Counted from the stretch's first letter, positions 16,859 to 26,849 are shown. The stretch: 64,000 bases of DNA from Halorubellus salinus (GCF_020567525.1 NZ_JAJCVI010000002.1:702719-766718), one strand, 5' to 3'. The notes: a model not told the origin generated them from the letters alone. Numbers and translations are program-made.

Positions 16859-17704
16859 ATGGAATCCCCCCGAAGCCCGGCCGTACACGTGCTGCACGTC
16901 GACGACGACGAACGGATCCTCGAACTCGTGCAGACGCGGCTCGAACGCGAGTTCGACCGCCTGCACGTCGAGACGACGACGAGCGTCGACGACGCCATCG
17001 ACGCGCTCGACGACGACGTCGACTGCATCGTCACCGACTATCGGATGCCGGGCGACGACGGCCTGGACCTCCTGAAGCGCATCCGCGTCGCCGACCCGCA
17101 CGTTCCCGTCGTCTTCTTCACCGGCCACGGGAGCGAGGAGATCGCCGCGGACGCGATCAGCGCGGGCGTCACGGACTACCTCCAGAAGGGCGCTGACGAG
17201 AGCACGGTCGCGCTGCTGGGGAACCGCGTCCTCTCGCTCGTCGACCGCCGTCGTGCCGACGAGGCGGCGCGCGACGCCGACCGCCGCGTCCGGGAGGTCT
17301 ACGAACGCATCAACGAGGCGTTCCTCGGTCTCGGCCGCGAGTGGGAGGTCACGTACGTGAACGACCGCGTGGAGGAACTGCTCGACGTCGTCGAGGACGA
17401 CGTCGTCGGCGAGGAGGCGTGGTTCGTGCTCCCGGGGCTCGACGGCGAGTTCCGCGAGCGCGTCGAGGCGGCTCGCGAGGCGCAGGAACCGGCGACGTTC
17501 GAGTTCGAGTACCCGGCGGAGGACCGCTGGTTCGAGGTCGCCGCGTACCCGAGCGAGGACGGCGTCTCCGTGTTCCTCGCGGACACCACCGACGAGCACG
17601 CCGCGAAGCGCGCGGTCGCGGCGCTCTCGAAGGAACTCGACACCGCGACCAGCCAGTTCCGCCAGCTCCAGTCGCGCATCGCGCGCCCACCCCGCAAGTT
17701 CTAG
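16859..17704 (+). CDS. Receiver domain protein with C-terminal PAS-like domain
   Basis: A 281-residue signalling protein. Residues 8-125 are a response-regulator receiver: HVDDDE acidic pocket, phospho-acceptor Asp in CIVTDYRMPG (near residue 61), FFTGHGSEEIA and the Lys in YLQKGA. Residues from about 140 to 250 form a PAS-like domain (AFLGLGREWEVTYVNDRVEELL). There is no histidine kinase, HTH or other output domain; the C-terminus is a short helix. It probably works with a separate kinase or as a connector. The start is placed by the TATA box at 16827. Confidence 0.88.
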   Translation: MESPRSPAVHVLHVDDDERILELVQTRLEREFDRLHVETTTSVDDAIDALDDDVDCIVTDYRMPGDDGLDLLKRIRVADPHVPVVFFTGHGSEEIAADAISAGVTDYLQKGADESTVALLGNRVLSLVDRRRADEAARDADRRVREVYERINEAFLGLGREWEVTYVNDRVEELLDVVEDDVVGEEAWFVLPGLDGEFRERVEAAREAQEPATFEFEYPAEDRWFEVAAYPSEDGVSVFLADTTDEHAAKRAVAALSKELDTATSQFRQLQSRIARPPRKF

Positions 17705-17819
17705 CGCTCCCGGGCGCTACTCCGCGTCGGCGTCGGGGGCGAGCGTCGTCCCGTCGACTGCACCGAGAGCGCTCGTCGCGAGGAACGTGAGCGTCGCCCC
17801 GAGCGGGACGGGGGCGGGG

Positions 17820-17869
17820 TCGGACGCGAACTGCAAGCGGGACGGGCGCGGCGTCGGACGCGAACTGCA
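17820..17869. repeat. 34-bp direct repeat downstream of the receiver-PAS gene
   Basis: TCGGACGCGAACTGCA occurs at 17820-17835 and 17854-17869, each preceded by a GCGGGACGGG-like stretch. It lies in the 270-bp non-coding gap before a convergent membrane protein gene. No gene was found in that gap. Confidence 0.75.
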
Positions 17870-17975
17870 CGCGAGAACTCGCCCGAGGACGACACAGCAA
17901 TCGTCTCGTCTCGACGACCGATGCGGTCGGGCCGTGGGTGGGTCCGCGGCCGCCAGCGCGAGCGGTCGGTCGCGG

Positions 17976-18425
17976 TCAGCCGTCCTGGGTCCGGTAGTAG
18001 GCGTCGCGGTCGTACCAGCCGCGGGCGTCGGCGACAGCGTTGCCGAGCCAGCGCGTCCCGAGGAGCGAGCACACGACGATCCCGGCGACGACGAGGTCGC
18101 TGGCGACGTCGGCGACGTCCGCGAGACCGATGGCGGCGGTGACGAGCGCGAGCGCGAACGCGAGTTCGACCGCCCAGCGTCGTCCTTCGACGGGGACGAG
18201 CAGGCGGTCGTAGCCGCCGGCGAACACGAGGACGCCGGTGGCGAGGGCGCCGGCGAGGGCGGCGACCACGAGCGGGACGACGAACGAGGTCGCGGTCGCG
18301 TCCGGGGCGAGGACGACCGCGAGCACGAACCCGACGACGGCGCCGCCCGCGAACGTGACGAGCGCCCCGAGGACGCGGTCGACGCGCGAGGTGGGCGCGA
18401 CGGTGCTGGTGGAGGACTCCGGCAT
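17976..18425 (-). CDS. Small multi-pass membrane protein
   Basis: A 149-residue protein with four hydrophobic segments: VTFAGGAVVGFVLAVVL, VVPLVVAALAGALATGVLVF, LAFALALVTAAIGLA and VVAGIVVCSLLGT. A polar tail ends in YRTQDG. I do not recognise the family. Codon use is normal for the genome and the frame is bounded by an ATG and a TGA in sensible intergenic positions, so it is probably real. Confidence 0.72.
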   Translation of the reverse strand: MPESSTSTVAPTSRVDRVLGALVTFAGGAVVGFVLAVVLAPDATATSFVVPLVVAALAGALATGVLVFAGGYDRLLVPVEGRRWAVELAFALALVTAAIGLADVADVASDLVVAGIVVCSLLGTRWLGNAVADARGWYDRDAYYRTQDG

Positions 18426-18520
18426 GCGCGTCCCTACCGACCACGGCGGCCTAAATCTTGTCTTGTGGTTGAGATGTATCGGCCCGACGGAGCCAACGCG
18501 AAGGCCAGTCGTGGACACAG

Positions 18521-18587
18521 GGAGCGTCGGTCGAGGAACGCGAGGAGCGTCGGTCGAGGACCCGGGGAGCGTCAGTCGAGGAACCCG
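18521..18587. repeat. 22-23-bp tandem repeat, three copies, containing the HAD stop codon
   Basis: Units beginning GGAGCGTCGGTCGAGG start at 18521, 18544 and 18566. The third copy has TCA instead of TCG at 18572-18574, and this is the stop codon of the HAD gene on the minus strand. In the two downstream copies the same position reads CGA (Arg) instead of TGA. Confidence 0.88.
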
Positions 18588-19444
18588 GGGAGGTCCTCGA
18601 TGGAGTCGAGGACGGCGCTCGCCCCCGCGTTCTCGTACTTCCGGCGGCCGGCGTCGCCGGTGAGGCCGCCGGTGAGGACGCCGATACCGTGGTAGTCGCG
18701 GTTCGGGTCCGCGTCGGCGGCGTTCACCGCGGTCTCGACGTCGTCGAGCGTGTCGCCGACGAAGGCGATCGAGTCCGCGGCGAAGCGGTCGGCGAGCGTC
18801 GTGAGCGCGTACGGATGCGGTTTCCCCTCCTCCCAGTCGTCCATCGTGAACCGGTGCTTCAGCGGGATGTCGAGGCCGACGCGGTCCAGCGCGATCTCGG
18901 CCTCCGCCGCGGGTCGACCGGTGACGACGCCGACGTCGAACCGGCGCGTCAGCTCGTCGACCGTCGCCGGGGACGCGAGCACGGGTTCGTCGTGGATGAA
19001 GCCGTCGCCCGCGATATCGGGGTCCGGTTCGGCGTCCTCGATGCCGCGATAGAGGTCCGCGCCGAGGTAGAGCTGCTGGAAGACGTCCCGGAGGCGCTCG
19101 CGGTCCCAGTCGCGGCGCACGCGCTCGGTCGCGTTCCCGCCCAGTTCCGCGCGCACGACGCGCTCGGCCGCGTCCACGCCACCGCCCTCGGCGGCGATGC
19201 GGTCCGTGTACGCGTCGATACCGGGCGCGAACCCCTCGCCCTTCGCGAGCACGAACAGCGCCGCGGCGTCCGTGAGCTCCCAGTCGTTGTTGAACCCACC
19301 AGCGTCCTTGAACGCCTGGATGTCCGCCTTCCTGATGGTGCGACCGTACACCGTCTCGATGCTCTCGACGATGGCGCGCCGGTACGAGTCGGCGACGTCC
19401 ACGAGTACGCCGTCCACGTCCAGCACGACCGCGTCAACGTCCAT
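18572..19444 (-). CDS. HAD superfamily hydrolase (subfamily IA, TIGR01548-like)
   Basis: A 290-residue haloacid dehalogenase-type hydrolase. Motif I is [18 protein letters not shown] (nucleophile Asp near residue 9), motif II is GVVTGRP, the motif III Lys is in WEEGKPHPY, and motif IV is FVGDTLDDV. The [11 protein letters not shown] and [11 protein letters not shown] stretches match a small haloarchaeal/cyanobacterial clade known as TIGR01548. Substrate is unknown; it is probably a phosphatase. The ATG at 19444 gives the conserved [12 protein letters not shown]. Confidence 0.9.
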   Translation of the reverse strand: MDVDAVVLDVDGVLVDVADSYRRAIVESIETVYGRTIRKADIQAFKDAGGFNNDWELTDAAALFVLAKGEGFAPGIDAYTDRIAAEGGGVDAAERVVRAELGGNATERVRRDWDRERLRDVFQQLYLGADLYRGIEDAEPDPDIAGDGFIHDEPVLASPATVDELTRRFDVGVVTGRPAAEAEIALDRVGLDIPLKHRFTMDDWEEGKPHPYALTTLADRFAADSIAFVGDTLDDVETAVNAADADPNRDYHGIGVLTGGLTGDAGRRKYENAGASAVLDSIEDLPGFLD

Positions 19445-19600
19445 ACGCGGCCCGACGTGGGGCGAGCCCAAGAGCGTCCCGACTCGGCTCCTTGCCTCCC
19501 ACGCCCCGCAACGGCGAACCGGCGACCTCGCGGTCGCCGGCTGCTCGTGCGACCAGTTCACTCCGGATTCCTTTTGCGCGTCCACGGTCAGGTGTCGGGC

Positions 19601-20719
19601 ATGGAGGTCACGGAGGGTGCGGTGACGGTCGAGGTACCCGAACAGGAAGGGGAGGGGAAGACGGACGCGGTGTTCTTCAATCCCGTGCAGGAACTGAATC
19701 GCGACCTCACCGTCGCGGTCCTCGACGCGTACCGCGAGCGCGAGGAGCGCGCGGAGACGTACCTGGACGCGATGACCGCGACCGGTATCAGGGGCGCTCG
19801 GGCGGCAGCACAGGGCTGGGACGTGACCTGCACGGACGTCGACCCCGAGGCGGTCGAGCTCGCCCGGTCGAACCTCGCGCGGAACGGCCTCGACGGCCGC
19901 GTCGTCGAACGCGACGTGAACGCCTTGCTGTGGGACGAGTACTTCGACGTCGTCGACGTCGACCCGTTCGGGTCGCCGATGCCGTTCGCGGACGCGGCGT
20001 TCGCCAACACCCGGGACCTCGTCTGCATCACCGCGACCGACACCGCGCCGCTGTGCGGCGCGCACTTCGACTCCGGCGTCCGCTCGTACAGCGCGGTCCC
20101 CCGGAACACCGACTACCACGCCGAGATGGGCCTGCGCATCTTGCTGGGTGCGCTCGCGCGAACCGCCGGGCGGTTCGACGTCGGCGTCGACCCCCTCTTC
20201 ACGCACGCCACCAGCCACTACGTCCGCACGTACCTCGACTGCACGCACAAGGCCTCGGCCGCGAACCGGAGCGTGCAGGACGCCCAGGGCTACCTCTATC
20301 ACTGCGAGGACTGCCTCTACCGCGAGTCCTCCCGCGGCCTCGTCGCGGACCCACCCGAGCAGTGTCCGCGCTGCGAGAGCAACCGCATCTCCGCCGCCGG
20401 CCCGCTCTGGCTGGACGCGTACGTCGACCGCGAGTTCGCCGCGACCGTCCGCGACCGCGTCACCGACGACATGGGGACCGCCGAGAACGCCCGCGAGCTC
20501 TGTGCGACGCTCGAACGCGAACTCGACGAACCGAGTCACTACGACCAGCACCGCCTCTGCAAGCAGTGGGGCGTCGGCGCGCCCGCGATGGACGACTTCC
20601 TCGACGCCGTCCGTGACGCCGGCCACGACGCCAGCCCCGCGCACTACGGCGGCACGACGTTCAAGACGACCGCGAGCATCGACGCGATGCGAGACGCGAC
20701 GAGCGACCTCGGCCCCTGA
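19601..20719 (+). CDS. trm1: tRNA (guanine26-N2)-dimethyltransferase
   Basis: A 372-residue Trm1, an S-adenosylmethionine methyltransferase that makes m2,2G26 in tRNA. The N-terminal [17 protein letters not shown], the SAM site [25 protein letters not shown], and the C-terminal zinc-binding cysteines (CEDCLYR and CPRCES) are all present. CTTTTGCG at 19571-19578 is a weak TATA candidate. It is divergent from the HAD gene. Upstream in-frame ATGs lie on the opposite strand of that gene and are not used. Confidence 0.96.
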   Translation: MEVTEGAVTVEVPEQEGEGKTDAVFFNPVQELNRDLTVAVLDAYREREERAETYLDAMTATGIRGARAAAQGWDVTCTDVDPEAVELARSNLARNGLDGRVVERDVNALLWDEYFDVVDVDPFGSPMPFADAAFANTRDLVCITATDTAPLCGAHFDSGVRSYSAVPRNTDYHAEMGLRILLGALARTAGRFDVGVDPLFTHATSHYVRTYLDCTHKASAANRSVQDAQGYLYHCEDCLYRESSRGLVADPPEQCPRCESNRISAAGPLWLDAYVDREFAATVRDRVTDDMGTAENARELCATLERELDEPSHYDQHRLCKQWGVGAPAMDDFLDAVRDAGHDASPAHYGGTTFKTTASIDAMRDATSDLGP

Positions 20720-20809
20720 CCACGCCGGAATCCCGAGCAACCGAGCCGTCCGGCGAGCCCCCGTCACGTCGGGCGGACGCTTTTCCCCGTCGTCGGCGAA
20801 CGCTCTCAC

Positions 20810-22303
20810 GTGCTCTCGGTAGGAATCAGTCGGACCGTCGGCGTCGGCCGGGCGACGATCGCGCTCGCTCGCAGCGAGCAGATCACGTTCCTCGCCGCCG
20901 CCATCGCGTACTACGCGTTCGCCTCCGTCGTCCCGCTCGTCGTCCTGACCGCGGTCGTCGCGAGCGTCCTCGGCGGGGACGCACTCGCGACCGACCTCGT
21001 CGCCGTCCTCGGGAGCGTCCTGACGCCCGCGAGCCAGGACGTCCTCCTGTCGACGCTCACCACCACCACGGGACGCGGCAGTGCGACGCTCGTCGGGGTC
21101 GTCGCACTCCTCTGGAGCTCCCTGAAGGTGTTCCGCGGGCTCGACACCGCGTTCTCGCTCGTCTACGGGAACGACGGCACGCCCGGGTTCCTCGACGCGA
21201 TAGTCGACGGTATCGTCGCGCTCGCCGCCGTCGGCGTCGCCATCGGGGCGAGCGTCGCGCTCGTCGCCACGCTCGCGTTCGTCGACATCCCGTACCTGGA
21301 ACGCGCCGGGTTCCTCGTCGAGGTGTTCGTGCTCGCCGCCGCGTTCTACCCGCTTTACTACCTGTTCCCGGACGTCGACGTCGAGTACACCGAGGCGGTA
21401 CCAGGCGCGCTCCTCGCGGCCGTCGGCTGGACCGCGTTCTCCGGGCTCTTCCGGTTGTACGCCCAGAACGCGGAGAGCTTCGCGGTCTGGGGCGTCCTCG
21501 GCGCGGCCCTGGTCGTCGTCACGTGGCTCTACGTCGGCTCGATACTCCTCCTCGTCGGCGCCGCCGTCAACGCCGTGCTCGCGGGCAGGACGCTCCCCGC
21601 GGTCGAATCGGACGTCTCCGCGACCGTCGACCGGCACCTTCAAAGTGCGGGCTTGCGACACACCGAACCAGCAATGGGGGACGACGACCGCGACGACTCC
21701 CGGGACGGCGAGGCGAGTGACGACCACGACGCGTCGTCCACGGCCACGGACTCGGACGCAGTCGACACCGGAGCGGCCGACGCGTCCGGCGAATCCGACG
21801 ACGCGCCGTCCAGCGATTCCGACGAGGGCGAGCCGGGTGCGTCCGACGACGTGCCGTCCAGCGCACCCGGCGGGGACGCACCCGGTTCGTCCGGCGGGAG
21901 CGCGTCCGACGACGACGATGACGACGAGTCCGACCCCGAGGCGTTACGCGAGGAGATCGAGGAGCTCCGGCAGGAGCTCGAGTCCTTCGAGGACGACGTC
22001 GACGACCGCACCCTCCACCGGGACGAGATCGAACGCGACCTGAAGCGGTACGTCCGCCGGCGCGTCCGCCGCGGGAAGGCCCGCGGCTGGGGACCGTACC
22101 TCGTCCTCCTGTACGGGACCGTGATGACCATCGGCGCGTTCTACACGCCGTACCTCGGCGACGGCTGGGCGATCTTCGCGATGATAGTCATCTGGCTGTC
22201 GACGCTCGGCCTCTACGTCCTCATGCTGCTCGTCGGCCTCGGCGTGAACGCCGTCCGTGCGCCGGGACGGCTGCGGGACGCCATCGGCGACTGGCGGTCA
22301 TGA
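20810..22303 (+). CDS. YihY-type membrane protein fused to a coiled-coil/two-helix membrane domain
   Basis: A 497-residue protein with GTG start. Residues 1-270 are a YihY/UPF0761 (once called RNase BN) six-helix membrane domain: [31 protein letters not shown] and [15 protein letters not shown]. Residues from about 290 to 380 are an acidic Ser/Asp/Gly linker. Residues 385-430 are a charged coiled coil ([31 protein letters not shown]). Two final membrane helices end the protein. In other haloarchaea the last part is, to my recollection, a separate small protein annotated as bZIP-like, so this looks like a gene fusion. The stop overlaps the PAP2 start by 4 bp. Confidence 0.85.
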   Translation: MLSVGISRTVGVGRATIALARSEQITFLAAAIAYYAFASVVPLVVLTAVVASVLGGDALATDLVAVLGSVLTPASQDVLLSTLTTTTGRGSATLVGVVALLWSSLKVFRGLDTAFSLVYGNDGTPGFLDAIVDGIVALAAVGVAIGASVALVATLAFVDIPYLERAGFLVEVFVLAAAFYPLYYLFPDVDVEYTEAVPGALLAAVGWTAFSGLFRLYAQNAESFAVWGVLGAALVVVTWLYVGSILLLVGAAVNAVLAGRTLPAVESDVSATVDRHLQSAGLRHTEPAMGDDDRDDSRDGEASDDHDASSTATDSDAVDTGAADASGESDDAPSSDSDEGEPGASDDVPSSAPGGDAPGSSGGSASDDDDDDESDPEALREEIEELRQELESFEDDVDDRTLHRDEIERDLKRYVRRRVRRGKARGWGPYLVLLYGTVMTIGAFYTPYLGDGWAIFAMIVIWLSTLGLYVLMLLVGLGVNAVRAPGRLRDAIGDWRS

Positions 22304-23160
22304 CGCGGAGCGTCGGCGTCGCGGAGTTCCTCGCCGGCCTCGTCCCGCCGTGGGCGCTCCCGGTCGTCCTGCTCGCGACGACGCTCGCGGAGGCACCTAT
22401 CGTCGTCGCGCTCGTCCTCGGCCGGTACTGGTTCCGAAACCGGGAGGCAGGGATGCGCCTCGCGATAGTGGTGGCGACGGCGTTCGCGGCGATGCTCGCG
22501 CTCAAGCACCTGTTCGCGCTCCCCCGGCCGCCCGCGGAACTGCGCGCGCCCGTCTCGACGGTGCCGGCGCCGTTCGACGCGATATACGAGAGCTTGCTCG
22601 ACACCGACGAGTCCGGGTTCCCGAGCGGGCACACGACCATCGCCGCGGCCGCGTACGGCGGCGCCGCGATGGACGCCGAGAACCGCCGGAAGTGGCTCGC
22701 CGTCGCCGCGGTCATGGTCGCGCTCGTCGGCGGCTCCCGGTTGTTCCTCGCCGTGCACTACCTCGCGGACGTCGCGGGCGGCATCGCGCTCGCCGCGGTC
22801 GTCATCGGCGCCGCCCGACTCGCGGACGGCTGGCTGGAGGCGCCGAAGGGCGCGCTCGCGGTCGGGAGCGTCGGCGCCCTCCTCTCGGCCGCCGTCCTCC
22901 CCGGGACGCCGGAGGTGCTCGCCGCCGCGGGCGTGGTCGTCGCCGTCGGCCTCATGTGGCTGAGCGTCGACCTCCCCGAAGAGCCGTGGACGCTCTCGGT
23001 CGGGACCGCCGAGCGCGCGCTCGTCGCCGTCGGCATCGGCGCACTCACCGCGACGCCACTGCTCGTCTTCGGCATCACGCCAGTGCTCGCGTTCGTCGTC
23101 AGCGTCGTCGCGGTGAGCGCGGCCATCGCCGTGCCCGCGTTCGACGACCTCGAACGCTAG
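22300..23160 (+). CDS. PAP2 family membrane phosphatase
   Basis: A 286-residue multi-pass protein with the three PAP2 motifs: KHLFALPRP (about 68-76), PSGHT (about 108-112) and SRLFLAVHYLADV (about 147-159). These supply the catalytic His/Asp/Arg of lipid phosphatases and related enzymes. Six or more membrane helices surround them, with extra C-terminal helices. It is translationally coupled to the YihY fusion by an ATGA overlap. Substrate is unknown, possibly polyprenyl or lipid phosphate. Confidence 0.93.
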   Translation: MTRSVGVAEFLAGLVPPWALPVVLLATTLAEAPIVVALVLGRYWFRNREAGMRLAIVVATAFAAMLALKHLFALPRPPAELRAPVSTVPAPFDAIYESLLDTDESGFPSGHTTIAAAAYGGAAMDAENRRKWLAVAAVMVALVGGSRLFLAVHYLADVAGGIALAAVVIGAARLADGWLEAPKGALAVGSVGALLSAAVLPGTPEVLAAAGVVVAVGLMWLSVDLPEEPWTLSVGTAERALVAVGIGALTATPLLVFGITPVLAFVVSVVAVSAAIAVPAFDDLER

Positions 23161-23255
23161 GCGCGGTCGTCGGCGGCTGAACGCACCGACGACGGCGTGC
23201 GTTGCGTGGTGCCGCTACCCAAACGACGATGCGGCTGGATGGCGCTGGTTCTCGC

Positions 23256-24734
23256 ATGAGCGCGTACGACGACCTCCTCGACCGGTACCGACGGTACTCG
23301 AACCTCGGGAACGCCGCGATGCTCCTGAACTGGGACCAGCAGGTGACGATGCCCGAAGGCGGGACGCCCGCGCGCGCCGAGCAGTCCGCGGCGCTGTCCG
23401 CGGTCCGTCACGAGCACTTCACGGACGACGAGACCGGGCGACTACTCGACGACGTCGACGAGTCCGAGCTCGACGACGCCGAGCGCGCGGTCGTCCGCGA
23501 GATCCGTCGCGACTACGAGCGGAACGCGGAGGTGCCGAGCGACCTCGTCGACGACCTCACCCAGTTGCAGAGCGAGGCCCAGGAGACCTGGCAGGCCGCG
23601 AAGCGCGACGGCGACTTCGACGCGTTCGCGGACTCGCTGGTCGACCTGAAGGAACTGCATCGCGAGCGGGCCGCACACATCGACCCCGACAAGCCCGCGT
23701 ACGAGGTCATGTTCGAGGACGGCGAACCGTACCTCCCCCTCGAACGCGTCGAGACCGTGTTCGACGAACTCCGCGGGGGACTCGTCCCCCTCATCGAGGA
23801 CATCCGCGAGAGCGACGCCACCGTCGCGTGGCCGTTCGACGGCGAGTACGACCACGAGACACAGGAAGCGCTCTCGCGGGACGTCCTCGACTTCCTCGGG
23901 TACGACTGGGACCGCGGCCGTCTCGACGAGGCACCGCATCCGTTCATGTCCGGGACGCAGTACGACGCCCGCATCACGACGCGGTACAGCGACGACGAAC
24001 CTCTGGACGCGCTCACCGCGACCGTCCACGAGTTCGGGCACGCGACCTACCAGCTCGGACTCCGCGACGACGCGTACGCCACGCCACTCGGCGAACCGCG
24101 CTCGTCGGGCGTCCACGAGTCCCAGAGTCGGTTCTACGAGAACCACGTCGGTCGCACGAAGGCGTTCTGGGACGCGAACCGCGACCGGTTCGTCGAGCAC
24201 TTCCCCCGGCACGACGACGTCTCCGCGCGCGAGCTCTACGAGGCCGCGAACAAGGTCCGCCCGGACAACCTGATACGGGTCGAAGCGGACGAACTCACGT
24301 ACCACATGCACATCATCCTGCGCTCGGAGATCGACCGCGCGTTCGTCGACGGCGACCTCGCGGTCGACGAGATACCGCACGTGTGGAACGAGAAGATGGA
24401 CGACTACCTCGGCGTCGTCCCCGACACCGACGCCGAGGGCTGCCTGCAGGACATCCACTGGAGCTACGGGTTCGCGGGCTTCCAGAACTACACGGTCGGG
24501 AGCGTGCTCGCCGCCCAGATCGACCACGCGATGCGCGAGGACCTCCTCGTCGACGCGCTCGTCCGCGACGGCGACCTCGAACCCATCCACGACTGGCTCA
24601 CCGAGCACGTCCACCAGCACGGCCGTCGGTACACGACGCCCGAACTCGTCGAGGAAGCCACCGGCGAACCACTTACCGCCGAGTACTTCCTCGACTACGT
24701 CACCGAGAAGTACACCGACCTCTACGACCTCTAG
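23256..24734 (+). CDS. Metal-dependent carboxypeptidase, M32 family
   Basis: A 492-residue M32 (Taq-type) carboxypeptidase. The zinc motif HEFGH is near residues 259-263 (TATVHEFGHATYQLGL), the third ligand region is SSGVHESQSRFYENHVGR, and RVEADELTYHMHIILR supplies substrate contacts. The N-terminal YRRYSNLGNAAMLLNWDQQVTMP is typical. It removes C-terminal residues from peptides in the cytoplasm. I chose ATG 23256; an in-frame ATG 54 bases upstream has no conserved sequence after it. A tandem 18-bp repeat begins 2 bp after the stop codon. Confidence 0.95.
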   Translation: MSAYDDLLDRYRRYSNLGNAAMLLNWDQQVTMPEGGTPARAEQSAALSAVRHEHFTDDETGRLLDDVDESELDDAERAVVREIRRDYERNAEVPSDLVDDLTQLQSEAQETWQAAKRDGDFDAFADSLVDLKELHRERAAHIDPDKPAYEVMFEDGEPYLPLERVETVFDELRGGLVPLIEDIRESDATVAWPFDGEYDHETQEALSRDVLDFLGYDWDRGRLDEAPHPFMSGTQYDARITTRYSDDEPLDALTATVHEFGHATYQLGLRDDAYATPLGEPRSSGVHESQSRFYENHVGRTKAFWDANRDRFVEHFPRHDDVSARELYEAANKVRPDNLIRVEADELTYHMHIILRSEIDRAFVDGDLAVDEIPHVWNEKMDDYLGVVPDTDAEGCLQDIHWSYGFAGFQNYTVGSVLAAQIDHAMREDLLVDALVRDGDLEPIHDWLTEHVHQHGRRYTTPELVEEATGEPLTAEYFLDYVTEKYTDLYDL

Positions 24735-24735
24735 C

Positions 24736-24771
24736 CACGACGCGATTCGACGTCACGACGCGATTCGACGC
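24736..24771. repeat. 18-bp tandem repeat just after the M32 stop codon
   Basis: CACGACGCGATTCGACG followed by T or C occurs twice in tandem (24736-24753, 24754-24771), starting 2 bp after the TAG of the carboxypeptidase gene. It lies between convergent genes. Confidence 0.85.
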
Positions 24772-24799
24772 GGCGCCGTGACCGTCGCCAACCCTGGAC

Positions 24800-25087
24800 C
24801 TACAGGAGTCGCCCGACGCCGACCGCGAGCAAGAGCAGGCCGCTCGCGCCGACGACGACCGCGACGATCTCTGGGCCATGCTCGCCGAACGGCGACGCCG
24901 CCCAGTCGGTGTGCTCGTGGCCCGTGCCCACCTGGACGGCGACGACCGCGAGCATCACCGCACCCGTAGCCTCCGACGCCGCGAACGCGAGCGACCCCGC
25001 CGGGTCGAGTAGGTTCGCGAGAGCGAGTGCGAGGTTCGCGACGGCTGCGAGCGCTAGCGCCCCACCGAGCACCTGGTACCTGTTCAC
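24800..25087 (-). CDS. Small membrane protein
   Basis: A 95-residue protein with three hydrophobic segments (LGGALALAAVANLALALANLL, GAVMLAVVAVQV and VAVVVGASGLLLLAVGVGRLL). A short polar loop between the second and third holds GHEHTDWAASPFGEHGPE. Start is GTG. I do not recognise the family. The frame has normal coding character and is convergent with the M32 gene. Confidence 0.7.
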   Translation of the reverse strand: MNRYQVLGGALALAAVANLALALANLLDPAGSLAFAASEATGAVMLAVVAVQVGTGHEHTDWAASPFGEHGPEIVAVVVGASGLLLLAVGVGRLL

Positions 25088-25184
25088 GGCGACTGGTCAC
25101 GCAGCCCGGAGCCTAAAAACCACGTGGCGGGGGCGAGTCGCTGGACTACGTTCCGCGTCGACGACCGGTTTCGTCGTCGGCTCG

Positions 25185-26420
25185 TCACTCGTCGACGACC
25201 TGGATGGTGAACACGAGCAGTTCCAGTTCGTCGTCGTCGTCGTACAGCGGCGCGCCGTTCACGGAGACGAGCAGGCGCTCGCCGTCGTCGCGGACCACCG
25301 AATGCATGAGGTTCGTCAGGCGAACGTCGTCGCTCGGACTCGTCCCCTCGGCTTTGGCCTTGAGCTTCGCGAACCCGTGCTCGGCCTCGGGGAGCGGGTC
25401 GCCGTCTGGCGTTCGAAGCTCCCACTCGTCGTCGTCGTACGTCCGACCCATCACCGCCTCCCGGGCCGTGTCGAAGATCTCCAGGACGCGGTCGTTGACG
25501 AGGTGGTACGTCCCGTCGAGCTCGTGGACCATGATCCCGACGGGACTCGTCTCGACGAGCTGCCGAGTGAGGTCGCGTTCGCGTCGCAGGTCCTCGCGGA
25601 GGCGTCGTTCGTCCGTCACGTCCGTGATGAACCCCTCGAGCGCCAGCAGCTCGTCGTTCTCGAACACCCCGCGGCCGCGCTCCCACACCCACTTCGACTC
25701 GCCGTCGGCCGTCCGGAGCTCGTACTCCACCTGGAACGGCTCGCGCGCGTCGAGCGCCGCCTGCACGGCCTCCCAGAGTTCGTCGCGGTTCGCGTCGACG
25801 AGCACGTCCTCGCCCCAGTCCACGGCGTCCGACGTCAACTCGTCGGGCGTGTACCCCGTGAGTTCCACCGCGCCGTCGCTCACGAACGTCATCGGCCACC
25901 CGCGCTCGTTCTCACAGCGATACACCATCCCCGGGAGGTTCGAGACGAGCGTCCGGAACCGTCGCTCGCTCTCGCGGAGTTGCTTCACGCGCCGCTCTAG
26001 CTCTCGCTCCGTGCGGTACCCGTCGACCGCGTTCTCGATGCGGTTCGCGAGGACCTCGTACTGCTCGGTTCCCGTCTCCTTCTGGAGGTAATCCGTGACG
26101 CCCTTCGAGATGGCGTCGCTCGCAACCTCCTCGCTCCCCTTCCCCGTGAAGAGGATGAACGGCAAGTCCGGGTGGTCCTCGCGGACGGCGTCGAGGAACT
26201 CGATACCGGTCATCCCCGGCATGTCGTAGTCGCTGACGATGCACTCGAAGTCCTCCGCCGCGAGCCGCTCGAGTGCAGTCGGTGCGTCCTCGACGTGCGT
26301 CACGGCCAGTTCACCCTCGCGTTCCAGGAACTCTCCGGCGAGCGCGCCGAGTTGGGGGTCGTCCTCGGCGTGCAACACGCGGACGTCACCGCCCCGGTTG
26401 CGCTCGACACCAACGGTCAT
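25185..26420 (-). CDS. Receiver domain protein with two PAS domains, no kinase domain
   Basis: A 411-residue signalling protein. The receiver domain (about 12-130) has HAEDDP, the phospho-Asp in CIVSDYDMPGMTG, LFTGKGSEEVA and YLQKE. A coiled-coil linker (ERELERRVKQLRESERRFR) leads to PAS 1 (about 155-275, LVSNLPGMVYRCENERGWP, FEGFITDVT-like end) and PAS 2 (about 285-405, LVETSPVGIMVHELDGTYH). No histidine kinase or DNA-binding domain follows. It resembles the receiver-PAS protein at 16859 in logic, not in detail. It presumably senses and relays in a multi-protein phosphorelay. Confidence 0.88.
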   Translation of the reverse strand: MTVGVERNRGGDVRVLHAEDDPQLGALAGEFLEREGELAVTHVEDAPTALERLAAEDFECIVSDYDMPGMTGIEFLDAVREDHPDLPFILFTGKGSEEVASDAISKGVTDYLQKETGTEQYEVLANRIENAVDGYRTERELERRVKQLRESERRFRTLVSNLPGMVYRCENERGWPMTFVSDGAVELTGYTPDELTSDAVDWGEDVLVDANRDELWEAVQAALDAREPFQVEYELRTADGESKWVWERGRGVFENDELLALEGFITDVTDERRLREDLRRERDLTRQLVETSPVGIMVHELDGTYHLVNDRVLEIFDTAREAVMGRTYDDDEWELRTPDGDPLPEAEHGFAKLKAKAEGTSPSDDVRLTNLMHSVVRDDGERLLVSVNGAPLYDDDDELELLVFTIQVVDE

Positions 26421-26489
26421 CGCGGTGAGATTGAGCGAGGAACCGTGTAAGTGTTCTGTCCGGACAGATCTCGTCGTCGAGGCGGCGAC

Positions 26490-26849
26490 CTAGAGGAACT
26501 CGCGGACCTCGGAGTACCACATGTCGTGGTACTCCGTCGCGTCGATGGCGTCGGCGATGACGGCGGCGAGCGCGTGCCAGCAGCGCTCGGTCGGGTCCGC
26601 CGGGTCGAGGTTGTACTCCGCGTCCTTGCACGTGCAGCCATCGCCCTCGACGACGTACTCCTCGCGGTGCCCGACGACCACGACGAAGTCCCGGTACTCC
26701 TTCACGCGGCCTTCGCTGACCGCTTCGATGGCGCGCTGCCCGCGGTCGCCGTGCACGTCCACGAGCCGTCCGACGACGTCCGGGGTCAGCTCGCCGGCCG
26801 CTTCGAGGTCGCGTCGCCACTCCTCGAACGGATTCGTCACGACGACCAC
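26490..26849 (-). CDS. SWIM zinc-finger protein
   Basis: A protein of 116-119 residues with a SWIM-type finger, C-x-C...C-x-H: GCTCKDAEYN and CWHALAAV near residues 72-91. The preceding DFVVVVGHREEYVVEGD is the usual beta hairpin. SWIM domains bind DNA or proteins; in archaea many accompany recombination or helicase factors, but there is no such neighbour here. The start is uncertain: GTG at 26849 or GTG at 26840 (giving MTNPFEEWRRD, which I find more natural). Confidence 0.85.
   Translation of the reverse strand: MVVVTNPFEEWRRDLEAAGELTPDVVGRLVDVHGDRGQRAIEAVSEGRVKEYRDFVVVVGHREEYVVEGDGCTCKDAEYNLDPADPTERCWHALAAVIADAIDATEYHDMWYSEVREFL

Noticed and set aside
18572..21727. A 1051-codon minus-strand frame running from the HAD gene across trm1 and YihY
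   Set aside because: Only the last 290 codons are a real gene. The rest is the antisense of trm1 and YihY, kept open by high GC, and is rich in Arg, Val and Asp without domains.
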